A stretch of 64,000 nt of DNA from Atopsyche davidsoni (Eukaryota > Arthropoda > Insecta > Trichoptera > Hydrobiosidae), in assembly GCA_022113835.1 (NCBI GenBank), contig JAILWY010000014.1, positions 4,279,501-4,343,500 on the forward strand, written 5' to 3'. Below are positions 13,881 through 26,819 of the stretch, piece after piece. The position numbers and the translations under genes are program-made. The notes below the pieces were generated by a model that saw nothing but the letters and a program-made list of their open reading frames with translations, was not told the origin of the DNA and did not search any database. Positions within the stretch are counted from its first letter, which is position 1, and each line of letters opens with the position of its first letter.

Positions 13881-14452
13881 GTAGAGAATAAATGGATAAA
13901 CGATCAATTAAGATACTGTTACACGATATTATACAGAATTACGGGAAGTATTAAAAGTTTTCCGATCGTTTGAGGTTATGATTTTTTTATATTTAAAAAT
14001 GTAAAAAAAGTGACAGCTTTAGAATGAAGGGTTTTTAAGTACGAGAGTCGTAAATATAAATTAAGCGTTAGAGTTACTAATCAAACTTTTTTCTGCGATT
14101 CTCTAGTTTTCTTTTTAATTAAGTGCTTAGACGAATTATATTCAGTCAACCATCTACTATACTATGTAAAATATTACGGTTATTTTGATGTAATTCTTTT
14201 AACAATGTAGGAATTGATTTGCTTTGTATTTTAATTAAACACAGCTGCCAGACGTGTCTCATGAATGGTGACGTTATAAATAAATCTCTTCTAAAGGATA
14301 AAGATAAATAATTCTCCGATCTTTTTGCTATTATTTCTTTTTGGTGTACTTACAACATAAATAAGTAATTATTTCCTGGAACTTTCAGTTCAAGTAGTTG
14401 ACAGATTATACATTTTATATGTATATACAAATCACTGTAAATTATATTACAC

Positions 14453-14560
<108 letters not shown>

Positions 14561-16309
14561 AAATCGCAACACAAATTGAATGAATTTATTTATATATCGC
14601 ACATTTCGACCTGTCATCGTATTTCATACAACAGCAACCATATTGTTATGAAATATACCGTAACCTTTAATGCGAAACGACGTAAGCGACCTCAAAGTAT
14701 ATTAAATTGATTTATGAAATTATAAAGAACCTGGCACTTAATGTTACCAGAGCCTTTAAGCCAAATAAAAATGGGGACACATAAAATATATTTAACCTGA
14801 AATTTATATAATCTACCGACCACTTGAGAAAATATGGATGGCGGGTGTTTTTTTCTTTACACGAAATTTTCATTGTTTTGTTTTATTTAGTACCAATCCT
14901 TTCGTATTTATGCGGTAATATTAAATATGGTTTTAAAAATAAGGGTTTACTTTGTAAACTCACATTTTAATACGTTATTAATTAAAACATTAATAAAAAG
15001 TAATTAAGTAACATTTATTATATTAAGATTAAACATTATTTAACATATTGAGAATAAATTGATAATTTACCTGTTCTATTATTACCGGAGAACTTCTTTA
15101 TAAGTTTGCCTTTATTGAGAGCATTTTTATATTATATATGAAATCTACTTTACTTTTATACATAAATATGGAGATTTTAGATGATGTCGATCATGTATAT
15201 GCGCAATTAAAAAAAAATTCCAATAGTATTATTTATGTTTCTAAATCTTACTTTAGATTGAATAATCTTATTCATCTGGCTATATTTTTAATATATTTTT
15301 ATTATTTACATGTGTATATATTTTTAATACCAATCAATTAAGCTCTCAAGTGATAATTTTATTTATCACCTTCCGTGCATGCCTTCCAGGAACAGTACGT
15401 GACTTTCTAAAGCCCCTATCCGAGCAAAGTGGCGAATGGCAGAGAGAAACCTTCCGAGGAAATGTTTTCTTCTTCATACTTGGGGAAATGCAACACGCTC
15501 TAAGACGCTGGAGCAGCTAAGCTCTGGATGTGAGGAAATAATCTCTTTGAATTTACTGGGATTCAAACCGGGATAGTTTACCAAGAGTGCAATCAACAAA
15601 TGGAAAGTACTAATCGAATTTATGAGAGTACTTTTCGAAAATTACTTTTTAACTCAGAACATATACTAAGCTCCTTTCAAACAAAAATTCCAATCTTTAA
15701 CACGATCGAATGTTTGGTTTTAAACATTCCATATCAAAATATTGTAGGCGAGTAAAAATAATGAAGCAGAAGCTTTTTTCAGAAATATTGTGGGATGGTG
15801 TGCGTAATGACGTTCATTACGTACGTTATGACTAACGTGTCAAGCAAAATGCGTCAAGAAACTTTTACATTAAATTAAAATGGTTTTTTTTTAACGCATA
15901 TTTTTCCCTAATTAAATTTAATAACGAAAATAAAGGAATATATGTACGCTACCATCTAAGCTACACCTTGTAAGCCCCACAACCTGCGCGCAGGATCAGA
16001 GGATAGCCGCATACCGTATTATAACCATAGCCCCAAGAACTGATGTAAATTTATCAAAATAAAAAATTTAGAATCTTGGAATTTCATTAAAAAAAAATTA
16101 CATTAAATAATATTAAACTTTATGAATATCAAGTAAACTAAAGTAAAACTTTGAAAGCTTTCAATATTATGAGGCAGTTTTTGAAACTATTTAACACAAT
16201 TATAAAACAATGAAAAAAATAAAACGATCAAAGATTTTAAAGTTAGTTACTTTATGTATAAAGTTGAGATAAGATGATAAAGGTGATTTAATGATCCATT
16301 TATCTCTTA

Positions 16310-16615
16310 AGTCGGAGTTTTCTCTGGTGTGGCATGCAAACACACAAGTTAACTGCCATTAACAATAGACTCGAAGCCAGACGATATCCCTATCAGAGAG
16401 GCAGATCCCATAAAGTTCAACCCGCTCTGTCCAGCAAAAACGCTCTCGAGCCGGCCATTGTCTCCCGCTGAATGGGAGGAGCTGTTTGTTGCTCAAAGCG
16501 GAGTTCGCAACAGTTTGTACAGAATTATCGCGGAGTTGTTGATGGAAACAACTTAGTTTGCAAGTATTTCAATAGTTTAGAAAATTCCTTCGCATTTTAT
16601 TGGCCATTCTCCGAG
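16310..16615. promoter_or_regulatory. Candidate regulatory island
   Basis: About 300 bp of GC-richer unique sequence contains two Sox-like cores (aacaatag, ccattgtc). It lies between A/T-rich simple DNA. No convincing open frame. Proposed as a non-coding element on composition only. Confidence 0.25.
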
Positions 16616-18711
16616 TAAGTTTGGATGAGCCAAGAACATTAACAAACTCTCATAATTTCAAGAAAATCTGCAATAATATTTATTTTTATAAAGTATCAAG
16701 TGATATGTTTACATTGTTTATTTTATAAAATGAACAGTTTTCTTTAGAGTCGTGGTTGATAACGACGAACTGATTGAATTTGAAGGAAAAATGATTCATG
16801 TTGTATGCCTGGGTAACATCATTTTTCTTGTAAAATCGACGAAATCCTTGCCTGTTGGCAAAACCGGTCACTCCGTTAAATAAATAATATAAAGAACAGA
16901 GAATTCTCTATTATTTCATATTATAATAAATTCCTACAAAACGTCCCTCAAGACGCCGACCACCTTCAAATGGAACATGGTCTCAGCATGGGGACCGAAT
17001 TGTCAGAAGAGTGAAAACTTCAAGCAGTCCAACACCTAAGAAATCAAATCAACTGATAACAATGGCTACCAAAACCTATGAGCATACATACATACAAAGA
17101 ATTAATCTTTTTTTTGCTTTCTAGATTTAAAACAATAAAACTGAAATATATATATTTTTTAAAACGGGCTTTTATAAATTAAATTCGCTGGGTATGCCTG
17201 TTTCACAAATAAAATTATTATGATTGATCGGCGCCTCGGTGGGTGCGCCACTCGAGGGCAATCATCACCTGCCCCGAGCTCATTGCAGAGCCTTCTGAAT
17301 TTCCTGCATTTACTTGGTCGGAATAACGGCACCTCTAATGAAGCTCGAATATCAATATGGAATCATCACTCTCTTGGGATCGGCTGTGAATCTAACATGA
17401 TTCGTGTCAGTACATACGTGGAATGTACTGATGCATGGTATATGAATTAAAACAATACATTACAAAAAAAAAAAAATAATAAAACATTGTTTTTCAATAT
17501 CTCATTTAACATTTTGCCCATTTATTACAGTAATGGATGTTATAAATGTAAATACATGTTTAAACATATTATAGGCCATGTCTCTTTATGTTCTTTGTGT
17601 ACCTTTTTATTTAAATGCCTAGTTGTGTTAGTTTGGAAATATTCTCTTTAGAGAATATCGTCAACATGTGAAGCTTTTTTCACAGTAAAAATACATATAA
17701 TTCTAAGTGACAGTAAATACATTTTTACGTAGAATCTAGGGAAAAATTATCTTTGCTTTCGTTTAAAATGAATTTGTACTTGTGCTATTCAGAGAAAAAT
17801 TAAGTGTTTTGATTCAAATTAAAAATTATACTGTGAATTTAATGTTTTTTAGCACTAACAAAATTTTATAAATGAATATTTAAATTTGATATTAATAAAA
17901 ACATGTTAAATAAAACTTTTTATACAACACACCGAGAACAACTCTTTTTAGGAAGTAACGGTTTGCGATCGGGTTTATTGGATCCCTTTTTTATAATATG
18001 ACATTTGTTATTTACAATATCTTTACGTGATTTAGTATTCTTTAAATAACAATTGAAAGAGAAACTTTTATTATTTTTAGTGGTTCCCGTCAAAATTGTA
18101 AAATATTTAATAATCCCATACATATATATTTCTTTATTCAACACTGTAGACAGCAAAAATGTATTCAAAATATATATATACTATGACAACGAAAATTCTT
18201 GAAAAAATGTAAGTCAAAAACGTTTTTAAGTCTACTCATACAATTCTACTCTATAGTCCCGCGGATTTCTATAAAATTTCTTGCATGTAATTTATTATTT
18301 TTTCGTATTTTAACATCCATCAAAAACATCGCCTGTTACAGCAGGACCCACGTCAGAAACCATTGTATAAGAGTTTGATCAATAATTTATTTATTTCGTG
18401 AGCAAATCACATTTCCGTCAAAATATGGTTTAATATTCCTCCAGAAGTCTTGAGGAAATATAACTGCATATCAAATTTAAAAACTCTAAGAATTTTTCCC
18501 AAATCAGAACCAAATATAAATTAAAAAATACATGTAGTTATGTTTAAGTTTTCTCAAAATAAAGTCGCGGTGACATTCGCAAAAACACAATTTTATTTTC
18601 TAATATGTTATCAAACAAATATTTATATTTCGTGAAAGTAGTAAGGTTTTTATTTGAGTGTAATCAATTTTCAATTAATAAAATGTATTCATATATTAAA
18701 TGCATTTATAT

Positions 18712-18716
<5 letters not shown>

Positions 18717-18748
<32 letters not shown>
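18717..18748. repeat. (TA)n microsatellite
   Basis: A run of about 16 AT units, followed by mixed TATG/TGTG repeats to about 18780. A simple repeat; the flanking ORF is not coding. Confidence 0.9.
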
Positions 18749-18751
<3 letters not shown>

Positions 18752-19406
18752 TATATTTATATGTGTGTGTATATGTATATATTTATGTATGAATTAAAAT
18801 TTCTTTTAACATAAATAATACACGATAAGTTTTAATGTTTCGTAATATTGATATTACAAAAATAATTATATGCTATCTTATTTGGATCGAGACGTGAATT
18901 TATATCGTGTCTAGACAGTCCTTAAAATAATTAACTACGAATACGTATTTAATACCGATCTTAATTATAACTTCAATATATTTACTTATTTATTTCCATT
19001 CAGAAATATCTTGTTACCTGTCTGAGCCACTAATTGAAAAGGCAAATGGGTTCTCACTTTTTTTTCGTATTATTTTTTATAAACTCTACGATACTTTGTG
19101 CTTCTATTGACCTACATTTGACATTGAATTTTTTTTTATTACCAATATATTGAATATCTGCAATCGTAGGTTAGTTAATAAAGACTTCAATGTTATTTCA
19201 AAAAATGTTGAAAGGTCGAATGGAAGACAACAGTCAAAAGCAGGTCAAGATATGAACAAATCTATCGATTTCAGCCTCGGTGAAAAAGCATTTTAAATAT
19301 AAATCAGAGAAAACACAACAAAAGACTAAATTATCTTGAAATGTATCATTCTTCATAACTTTAATCATAATTATAATAATTATACTATATTAATTATATA
19401 ATATAG

Positions 19407-19727
19407 TGTAACGTGCCGGGGTTCACATTTAAACGCTTATTTATGTCAACAGCAGTTATATTTATTTATCTACGTACAGAGTATTTATTTCCACATTATA
19501 TATTTATATTAACATTGTTTTGAATGCAGTTAGACCGAAGCCCTATCTGACACTAATCACAAAATGGCTTCCCCCCTTGCATCTCCAACATTCGGGAGCT
19601 CGCGCGAGGCGCACTCCTCGCTTCTCCAAGACCGCGTATCGGCGCTCCTAATCGATGGTCGCTCGATCCTTCCAGAGTCCCTTTGTTTATGGTGTTCGTT
19701 TTTCAAACTTACTGCTAGACCGTAACA
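19407..19727. mobile_element. Solo LTR of a retrotransposon (probable)
   Basis: A 321-bp GC-richer block begins TGTAACG and ends CGTAACA, imperfect inverted termini with the TG...CA ends of LTRs. It is flanked by a direct 4-bp duplication ATAG (19403-19406 and 19728-19731). No gag/pol frame or second LTR was seen nearby, so it would be a solo LTR left by recombination. A 4-bp target duplication is common for Ty3/gypsy-type elements. With such a short duplication, chance remains possible. Confidence 0.5.
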
Positions 19728-20249
19728 ATAGTATAATTGAATTTAAAAAGTGTCTTGCACTCTTGTCATTTGCATTAGTAATGAAAAACTCCATATATAA
19801 TAAATATTGAATTCCCATATTCCGGTCCTCTAACAAACTAGTGCATAACTATATACCCTATTATTCTTAAATAACAAAATAATGTTCAATAAATTGATAA
19901 AAATTGAGTTTTTGCGAAAGCTCTGCGATATTTGATCGGAACGTTGTCAAGTACACGAGAATCTTATTGTCAATTAAAATAATTTGGCTTAAATCAAAAG
20001 GTTTTTTTTTTAATGCTAAATACCATCAAGCTCCCGTCGGCCGCTTCGCTGGTGTTCGTTACAGTCGCTGGCTTTGCATTCGACATTTTATTTGAAGCAT
20101 CTAAAAGTATTTATTTTGTGGAATATTTTAGTTACTCGAATAGCAATCTCTGTGAGTTAATTTTTAAATTTGATTTCCAGTCTCGGTTGCTAGGATTGGG
20201 TGTCAGTGGTTGTTAGTGGCAGTAAACAGTGACGAGTGATGTAACTCAC

Positions 20250-20436
20250 CTGTGATGAGCCACAGCTCGCGCAGGCAGTCGTCTCGCGAGTGGCGGACTC
20301 CGGCGCGGCGCTGCAGCTCCGGGCCGGCCTCGAGGTGGTGGAAGAGCAGCGCGCCCAGCCCCACGTACAGCGCCACGCCCAGCAGCAGCCCCCCCGGCGA
20401 GCACAGCGCGCGCCCCCACCGCCTCATGCCCGCCAT
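20250..20436 (-). CDS. Two-pore-domain K+ channel, first coding exon
   Basis: The exon encodes the first 62 residues of a K2P (TWIK-type) potassium channel, a plasma-membrane leak channel that sets resting potential. It starts at ATG 20436 (MAGMRRWGRALCS). A hydrophobic first membrane helix follows (LLLGVALYVGLGALLF, about residues 17-32), then HHLEAGPELQRR and DDCLRELWLIT, which match the start of the extracellular cap helix in insect K2P proteins. It ends at a consensus donor (ACAG|GTGAGT) in phase 1. Local GC content is far above the surroundings. A second in-frame ATG lies three codons downstream (Met4). The pore domains must lie in exons further down the minus strand, and I could not find them; they may be outside the window or across a large intron. 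The subtype is not determined. Confidence 0.75.
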
Positions 20437-23400
20437 GCCATCCCCCCCCACACCCCACACCCCACACACCACACACCCCACCACACCTCCCGAGAGTCCC
20501 TATTTAAACCGAGACTAAATATTGATATTGTACTTATAAATGAATCGGTTTTGGGGACGTTGCTTGAAAAATAGCTTCTGTCTCTTTTTTAAATTGATCA
20601 CCTCAAATACACTTCAGTACATTCTACTGTAGTAAATGCCCAACCCGAGAGGTTAGCTATTTACGAGCAGAATAAAATATTTTTTCACTTGTAAAATTAA
20701 AGTACTTTTCAATAAAATATATTTTCTGTGTAATTTTAATTAAAACTTTACTGTGGGGTTTTCGATTTTACATTTTTTTCTTGCACAGATAAACTACGTA
20801 TTTTTGAGTTTTAATTTTTTTTCACTAGAGTTATCACTCTATGAACTAATATTATTTTTGGGGTTTATTGAAGTCCTTCACAGTTGTGCTATCATAAAAT
20901 GTCACATTTCTTTATTGTTTGTGTTGTATTATTTTATTATATTATTTATTATAAGGAAAGAAATACATTCGACTTTTAATCGAACATTATTTTACTACTG
21001 CGAGTTTTATTGTCAATTATTTGGAAACACTTTTTTAATCCGACACTTATTGTCACGAACTATCAATTATATCAAGATAAAAATTACCGTAGTTCTGGCA
21101 CTGCTATTTAAAAAATAAAAATAAAAAAATAATTGTAAACAATTATTTATTTGATCTCTTGTAAATTGAGTATATACATAAATTAGTTTACGTATATATT
21201 TAGTTATCATTTTATTTTATGGGACATCATCATACTTATATAATATTTTATGATATAATTTAGATGATAATCTAAATTTAAGCCTTTAATCAAAGTTAGA
21301 TTCAAATTTTAAAAAAAAATGTTCTTTTCTTTTATTTATATGTCATGTATTTTATTAAATATTTTTCTCAGTATTATTTTTAGTAAGGAAGATAATATTT
21401 ATTTAGTATTCTTAGTAACATTTTGTACAGAATTATACCAAATACTAAAGGCAATGTAAGCATGCATTAATAATTTTTAACGAGAAATTAACTTCTATGT
21501 TTAGGTATTTAAACGTTTTCAGCGAGAAAGTACAGGCAGTTCTGTAAATATGAAAAATAATATTCAGCCCTCTGCCTTAAAATCTCACTCTCTGGGAATG
21601 GGAGGCTATTCTTCAAAGGAGCGGGCATTTTGAGTCTTTTGATATTACTTGTCGCGTTGGAAAGTGTCGGGATGTTGAATCCTAGAACGCCTGCAGAATG
21701 CTTGAGAATTAGCAGCACCCAACGCTTTAGACCACGCGTTTAATATTATGTGTGGCAATTTATAATTGTCCCCAACAATCTAGTGTCGCTTAGGAATTAA
21801 ACGATTTAATTTTTACTTTCAAGATCAATTTTTTTACGGAATAATCACCTAGTTACTCTAGAAAGTTTTATTTTTTTAAACCACTTGCAACATAACTTAC
21901 AACAGTATATTGACGCTTGAGAGGGAAAATCAATTTAGCTGATGTATGATCAATGTGACTTTGGAGTGTTATAAGTGCGGAAGTGTTGTAACAATAATGT
22001 TTACATCAACGAAAAAAATAGAAAAACTTTTTAGAAGCAATTTCATTGCTAAAAATTTACTCTCTAAAAATAGAGCTAAGTTTTCAGAGTGGTGATGTCA
22101 TTTTTTACCGCTTCTTTTTAATATTTTTGATAGAAGTTCACGAGCGGGGAAATTCAAAACTCAAATAATCTAAATGGAGAATTCAGTGTCCACGAAAGTC
22201 AGAGGTCGAATATCTGGAATGGAACTATTAATTATTAAAGAATTAGAGTGTAAATATATGTTAAATTCACATGATAAATACAAATTGAATTTACTGTGCA
22301 TAACGTAAACAATTTATTTATGCAATACTAAAATTTGTCTAAAAACTAATCTCGCTTTGCCGAAGGAAATTACATCCAATTTCTCAGAAAAAAAAACTCA
22401 TTCTAGGCGTGTACACGTATAAAAAAATAAGTTATTACTTTTTTTCTGTAAACCAATTTGATTGAGATAAAAAATACCGATTTGCGTGCGGTTATACTTT
22501 AGTCCTTGTGTTGTTTTACCAAGGTTCGAATTTTTATCACATTCCTACCAAAAAATCTGAAATTTAATTATGTGATCAACCATCTAATATAAAATATAAC
22601 ATTATTATAAAAAAAGATTATTGTTACTGCGTACTTTTTAAATAGAAAAATTACAATGAAAAAATCATAACAACGTACTTTAAAAAAAACTATAATTGAC
22701 ATATAACAACGTCACAAATCGTTTTTTCTTTCATACAATTGAAAACAAAAGTCTTTGTTGTCATAAACACGCAAAACATACGAGTATCTGACATTTTACA
22801 GCCCATTCAACTTTACCTAACCTAAAATAACAATAGCCAAATCTAGTTTAAGTTCTTTTTTAATTCTATAATTTATTATATGTTCTTGGTAGAATTAATC
22901 TAAAGTAAAAGTCATTTTTATTAAATCATTTCCGTGTCAGTTAACGACGGAGAGTTCACTTCGCGAGATACGCTCGTCTATTAAATGCGAGCCATTTTGT
23001 TAAATGATAGAGAGATAAATCGTCACTAACGAAAAAACTTTGCTCCGAGATCAACTAAGCATGATAAGTTATTACTGGCTTTTGGAAGCTTCCCGCCCCA
23101 AGTGATATATGCAAAATTCAATGAAACATATTAAAAATCACTGAAATTCAGTTGTGTCTTCACCAATGAAACATTTTTTACAACAATTTTGTAAAATAAT
23201 AAAGTGAACCCGTCACTGTATTAAATACATGAACTGTGCGAAATTCCATTTCAGTGAGTAGACCTAATCCAATTTGCGTTCATAAAAATTCTTGTAAAAC
23301 AAATTATAGTCCTCAAAAGTTTAGATGCTCGTTAAATACTCTTTACTGTCTCAACTCGCTTTTGATCTTGAAATGCCAACAACGAAAGATAAAACACGCC

Positions 23401-25460
23401 TCTGTGTTTTCTGAGCTCCAGTATTTTTTTATATATACATATAAATAACCTGATTCAGTTCTCTGAGAGAATCAATACAGTGGTTTTATTTCTACTCTAC
23501 ATACTATATATTTTTTTAAATGTATTTACATTTTTCGAAAAAATATAAATACGTTGTTTACCATATATTATTTTTCAATGAATCATTCTATGGTGCTGTG
23601 TTTGTAAAACGTTTTTAGCAAAAAGGAGACTTCTTTGGAGACAATTTGTATCATTAAATGCGCAACGCCAGGTTCAAGGGCTCTCTATTCTCTATGTTAT
23701 CAAATTATAAATTACATGTGTTAGGTAAGAAACTTGTTTTTACAGCGTTTTTTTTTTTTCAAATGATGCATTAAAACAGTATCTTTTAGAATCGGTTTTT
23801 AAATATTGTTTTAAAGACATGTTCTTATTTAATGATATTCAACTGTATAATGCTTACGAAAAATTGTATACCAAACACAATTAATATTTAAATGTCTAGA
23901 CTACTCACCACCGCACTAAGAAGTTTACTTTGAAGAAAGGCACTGTTCTGTATCTTTTACAAATATTTTAACTTTTAATAATATTACAATATACTATTTA
24001 CTGATTATATTTTTTCAAAGGAATGTATCCACGCTATAGAACGGATTTGTCGTAAAACGGTTTCTGTAACGAATAGACTAACTTTAGTTTTATTAAGCTT
24101 TTCTTCGTAACACGAACTTATTATTCGTATATTAAAACCACAAAGTTTTCATTCAAATCATAAAATTATTTACTGATCGATTCCAGTGCCAGGATTTTTA
24201 AAATGAATCGAAATTCAACGAAACGCAATGAAAGAAATATATATTTTAAAATAATCCATTGAACCTTCTATTTTTATTTAATCATAGAATTTGCGCGATT
24301 TGAGCATCCTTTCATTTTTTAAAAATAAACCATATTTTTATAATTTGTTCGTCGCAATTTATTTGATAGATCTCTTTTTCATGATTCCACAGAAGCGGGA
24401 GCGAAATAACAAACATTCCTTTTTCTTTGCCGATATTGGTTTTCAGACGAACGATGGAAAAAATATTGAAAAGCGAGTTTCTTATTTTAATTACGAATTT
24501 TTTTCTCGTAAAAGTAATGGATTTTACGTTTAATAAAAAGGCTTGGAGGTTAAACATCGTTTCATATTTGTAATGTTGTATTGTCTGGGATATAATTTAC
24601 CTCGTATTGCTAAACAGATATAATCTGTGTTAAATATGATTATTTTACCAAGTTTACCGTAAACTGCACGCACAAGAAAATCTGGTCTCATGGCTTTAAA
24701 CATTAATTTTGAATTACTGCCTCGAACATAAAATAAATTGTTATTTCAAAACTAATTTAATGTATGAAAAATAATAAAAAAATTTCAAGGCAAATATGTT
24801 ATTTTTCTTAAAAATATTATGTGAATAATCAATCGGTCGATTTAAAATCATTGTCCACAGTTAGCAGAACTTTTAGCAATTTCTTGTATTTTTTTTTCTC
24901 GGGCCAAAAATTATCAAAAAAATTCAAAGAAGGTTGTTTTTTCTTTGTCCAATGTCAATTTCTAAACACACTGCTCAAAAAAAGTTATTTTTAATTTATA
25001 TAGGGATGAAAAATCATATCAATAAAACAATAATAATCAATCAAACATTTTGGAACATGCTGAATAAAATCTAACCTTTTTTATTCGATTGAATTTTCTG
25101 GTGAATGAGTATTCAGATGCTTCGAGCCACTTCCATGTTCGTATCGATTGGCGGAGGTTATTACTGTCATACTTTCGAGCTGTCCTACAATTTTATTTAA
25201 AAAAATACGTATACTATATATTATTATTGTACAATTTAGCTCTCGATAGTTGAAATATTGCGGAAGAACTCAGACGACATCGTGAAAATGTAGGTAGGTA
25301 CACGAAATGAGTAATCGGAGCAAATATTACTTATAATGTCAAAACATCTCTCTCACATTTCACCTTTAACTAACACGCTCGATAGATTTTTTTAGTAGGT
25401 ACCTACTCGTGAATGCGTTTTTAATTTAAAATAAAATGTATGTCTGAAAACAATCAGTAT
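20437..25460. other. AT-rich stretch, nothing recognised
   Basis: Apart from CA-rich simple sequence just upstream of the channel exon (to about 20500), I see only A/T-rich DNA with poly-T runs. A 121-codon plus-strand frame at 20753-21118 is Phe/Leu/Ile-rich as expected from AT-rich sequence and has no recognisable domain. Upstream exons or the promoter of the channel gene could be hidden here. Confidence 0.5.
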
Positions 25461-25469
25461 TCTACTAAC

Positions 25470-26200
25470 CCAATATCATATATAAATCTTAGCCTGACAT
25501 CGGGGGACCGTTTTACAACTTCACGCTTATCCCTTTTTACATAATTAAATGGAAATCGTTTTTTGTTTAATGGTTTTCGATGCATCGCTACTTCCCCGGC
25601 CCCAGAAAATTTATTCAACGGGAAATTGACAACATTGCGGGCAAATTTGTGCAAAACATTTCCGATTCCTGATCAGCGTGACCGACTTACTTTGCGTACA
25701 GTCGAGGGCACCGCAGAAGGAGCCGGGGACCGCTGCACCACCCTCTCTTTGGGAAAGCACCCGAAGAAGAAGAATATTTGTATAATTTTGTATTTCAAAA
25801 TAGCCACCGGAAACTCAAACTGTCTATCAAATTGTTCCTTTCGTTTTCATCGCTTTACCTCTTTCAATCGCGGCCGTATTTTTATGTCAATAAAAACTGC
25901 GAACTTCTTTCGGGCACAGGGTCGAACTTTGCGCCGAGTTGCGCTCGCGCTCGCGCCGCACGACCGCCTCGAAGGGAATCCGACGGGGAACTGACTCGAC
26001 AGGCCAGCACGGCCAACTCGGCCGCGGAGTCCGACCAACTTTTCCCCCGGCATTTGCGCTGTTGCGCACATCACTCGGCCCGCCCGTGCACCGCCACCGC
26101 CACCGCAGCCGCCACCGCCACCGCCACCGCTGCCGCCACCGCCGCCGCCACCGCCGGCCACGTGCGCCGAGTCGCCGGCTCGTGTCGACAAATACGCACT
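25470..26200. promoter_or_regulatory. CpG-rich island with (CCGCCA)n-like repeat
   Basis: A GC-rich domain holds a CCGCCA/CCACCG-type trinucleotide array from about 26090 to 26158. It lies between the minus-strand channel exon and plus-strand DRG1, so it could be a promoter or 5'UTR for either. Both strands give long frames rich in Gly, Arg, Thr/Ala or His/Arg, all generated by the repeat. I do not call a gene. Confidence 0.35.
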
Positions 26201-26350
26201 GACATCTATGGTCCGATACGCGAAACAAAATATTCATTTAGTTCTGATGTCTTGTAAAATAAACCTTGTCAAAATATATTTTTAAAATATTCCCGTCAAA
26301 AGGACGTTGGAGATAAAGTAGGATGGTTATTTAACCAAATTACTTCTGAT

Positions 26351-26352
<2 letters not shown>

Positions 26353-26415
<63 letters not shown>
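26353..26415. repeat. (TA)n microsatellite
   Basis: About 31 TA units upstream of the DRG1 promoter region. Simple repeat. Confidence 0.95.
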
Positions 26416-26418
<3 letters not shown>

Positions 26419-26599
26419 TTGGTCATATTGACATATTTAAAAAAAAATCATGGCCAACTAAAAGTCAAAACTTTATACATATTTCCTTAAACAAATCTTA
26501 ATCGTACTATTTGCAACGCTTCAAGTGTTCATCGGTGAGACGGATCGAGGATAAATATTTTTATTATTTCGCCAAAAATGTCTAATATTCAATAGTCCC

Positions 26600-26819
26600 C
26601 TGACATGTTGAAGGCGAGAGTGGCGAGAGAGGCGAGAGTGGCTGGAGTGGCAACCCCGCGGGTCCGGGCCGCCAGTCGTGTCGGGTCGCACGCTGCTGAA
26701 ATTTTTGATACGTCAGGACTCGCGTTAACTTTTTGAAAATATTTCGAGCGCTGGGATTGTTTTTGTGGTCGACCCCGTATTTATGTTTCTCCTAATCTGC
26801 GAAAAGGAAATCTTCCACC
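26600..26819 (+). promoter_or_regulatory. DRG1 promoter / 5'UTR region
   Basis: GC-rich sequence lies immediately upstream of the DRG1 start codon. It includes a 9-bp tandem repeat (ggcgagagt and variants, about 4-5 copies, roughly 26613-26651). No clear TATA box is placed near a start site, which fits a housekeeping promoter. The exact transcription start cannot be read. Confidence 0.4.

Noticed and set aside
20252..20574. Plus-strand ORFs over the channel exon
   Set aside because: They are antisense shadows of the GC-rich K2P exon, which has a recognisable membrane helix and donor on the minus strand.
20753..21118. 121-codon plus-strand ORF
   Set aside because: Phe/Leu/Ile/Tyr-rich composition is what AT-rich random sequence gives; no family resemblance or splice context.
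25847..26257. Long Gly-, Arg- or Ala/Thr-rich ORFs on both strands
   Set aside because: All follow from the CCGCCA-type repeat; no domain, splice structure or consistent frame supports a protein.
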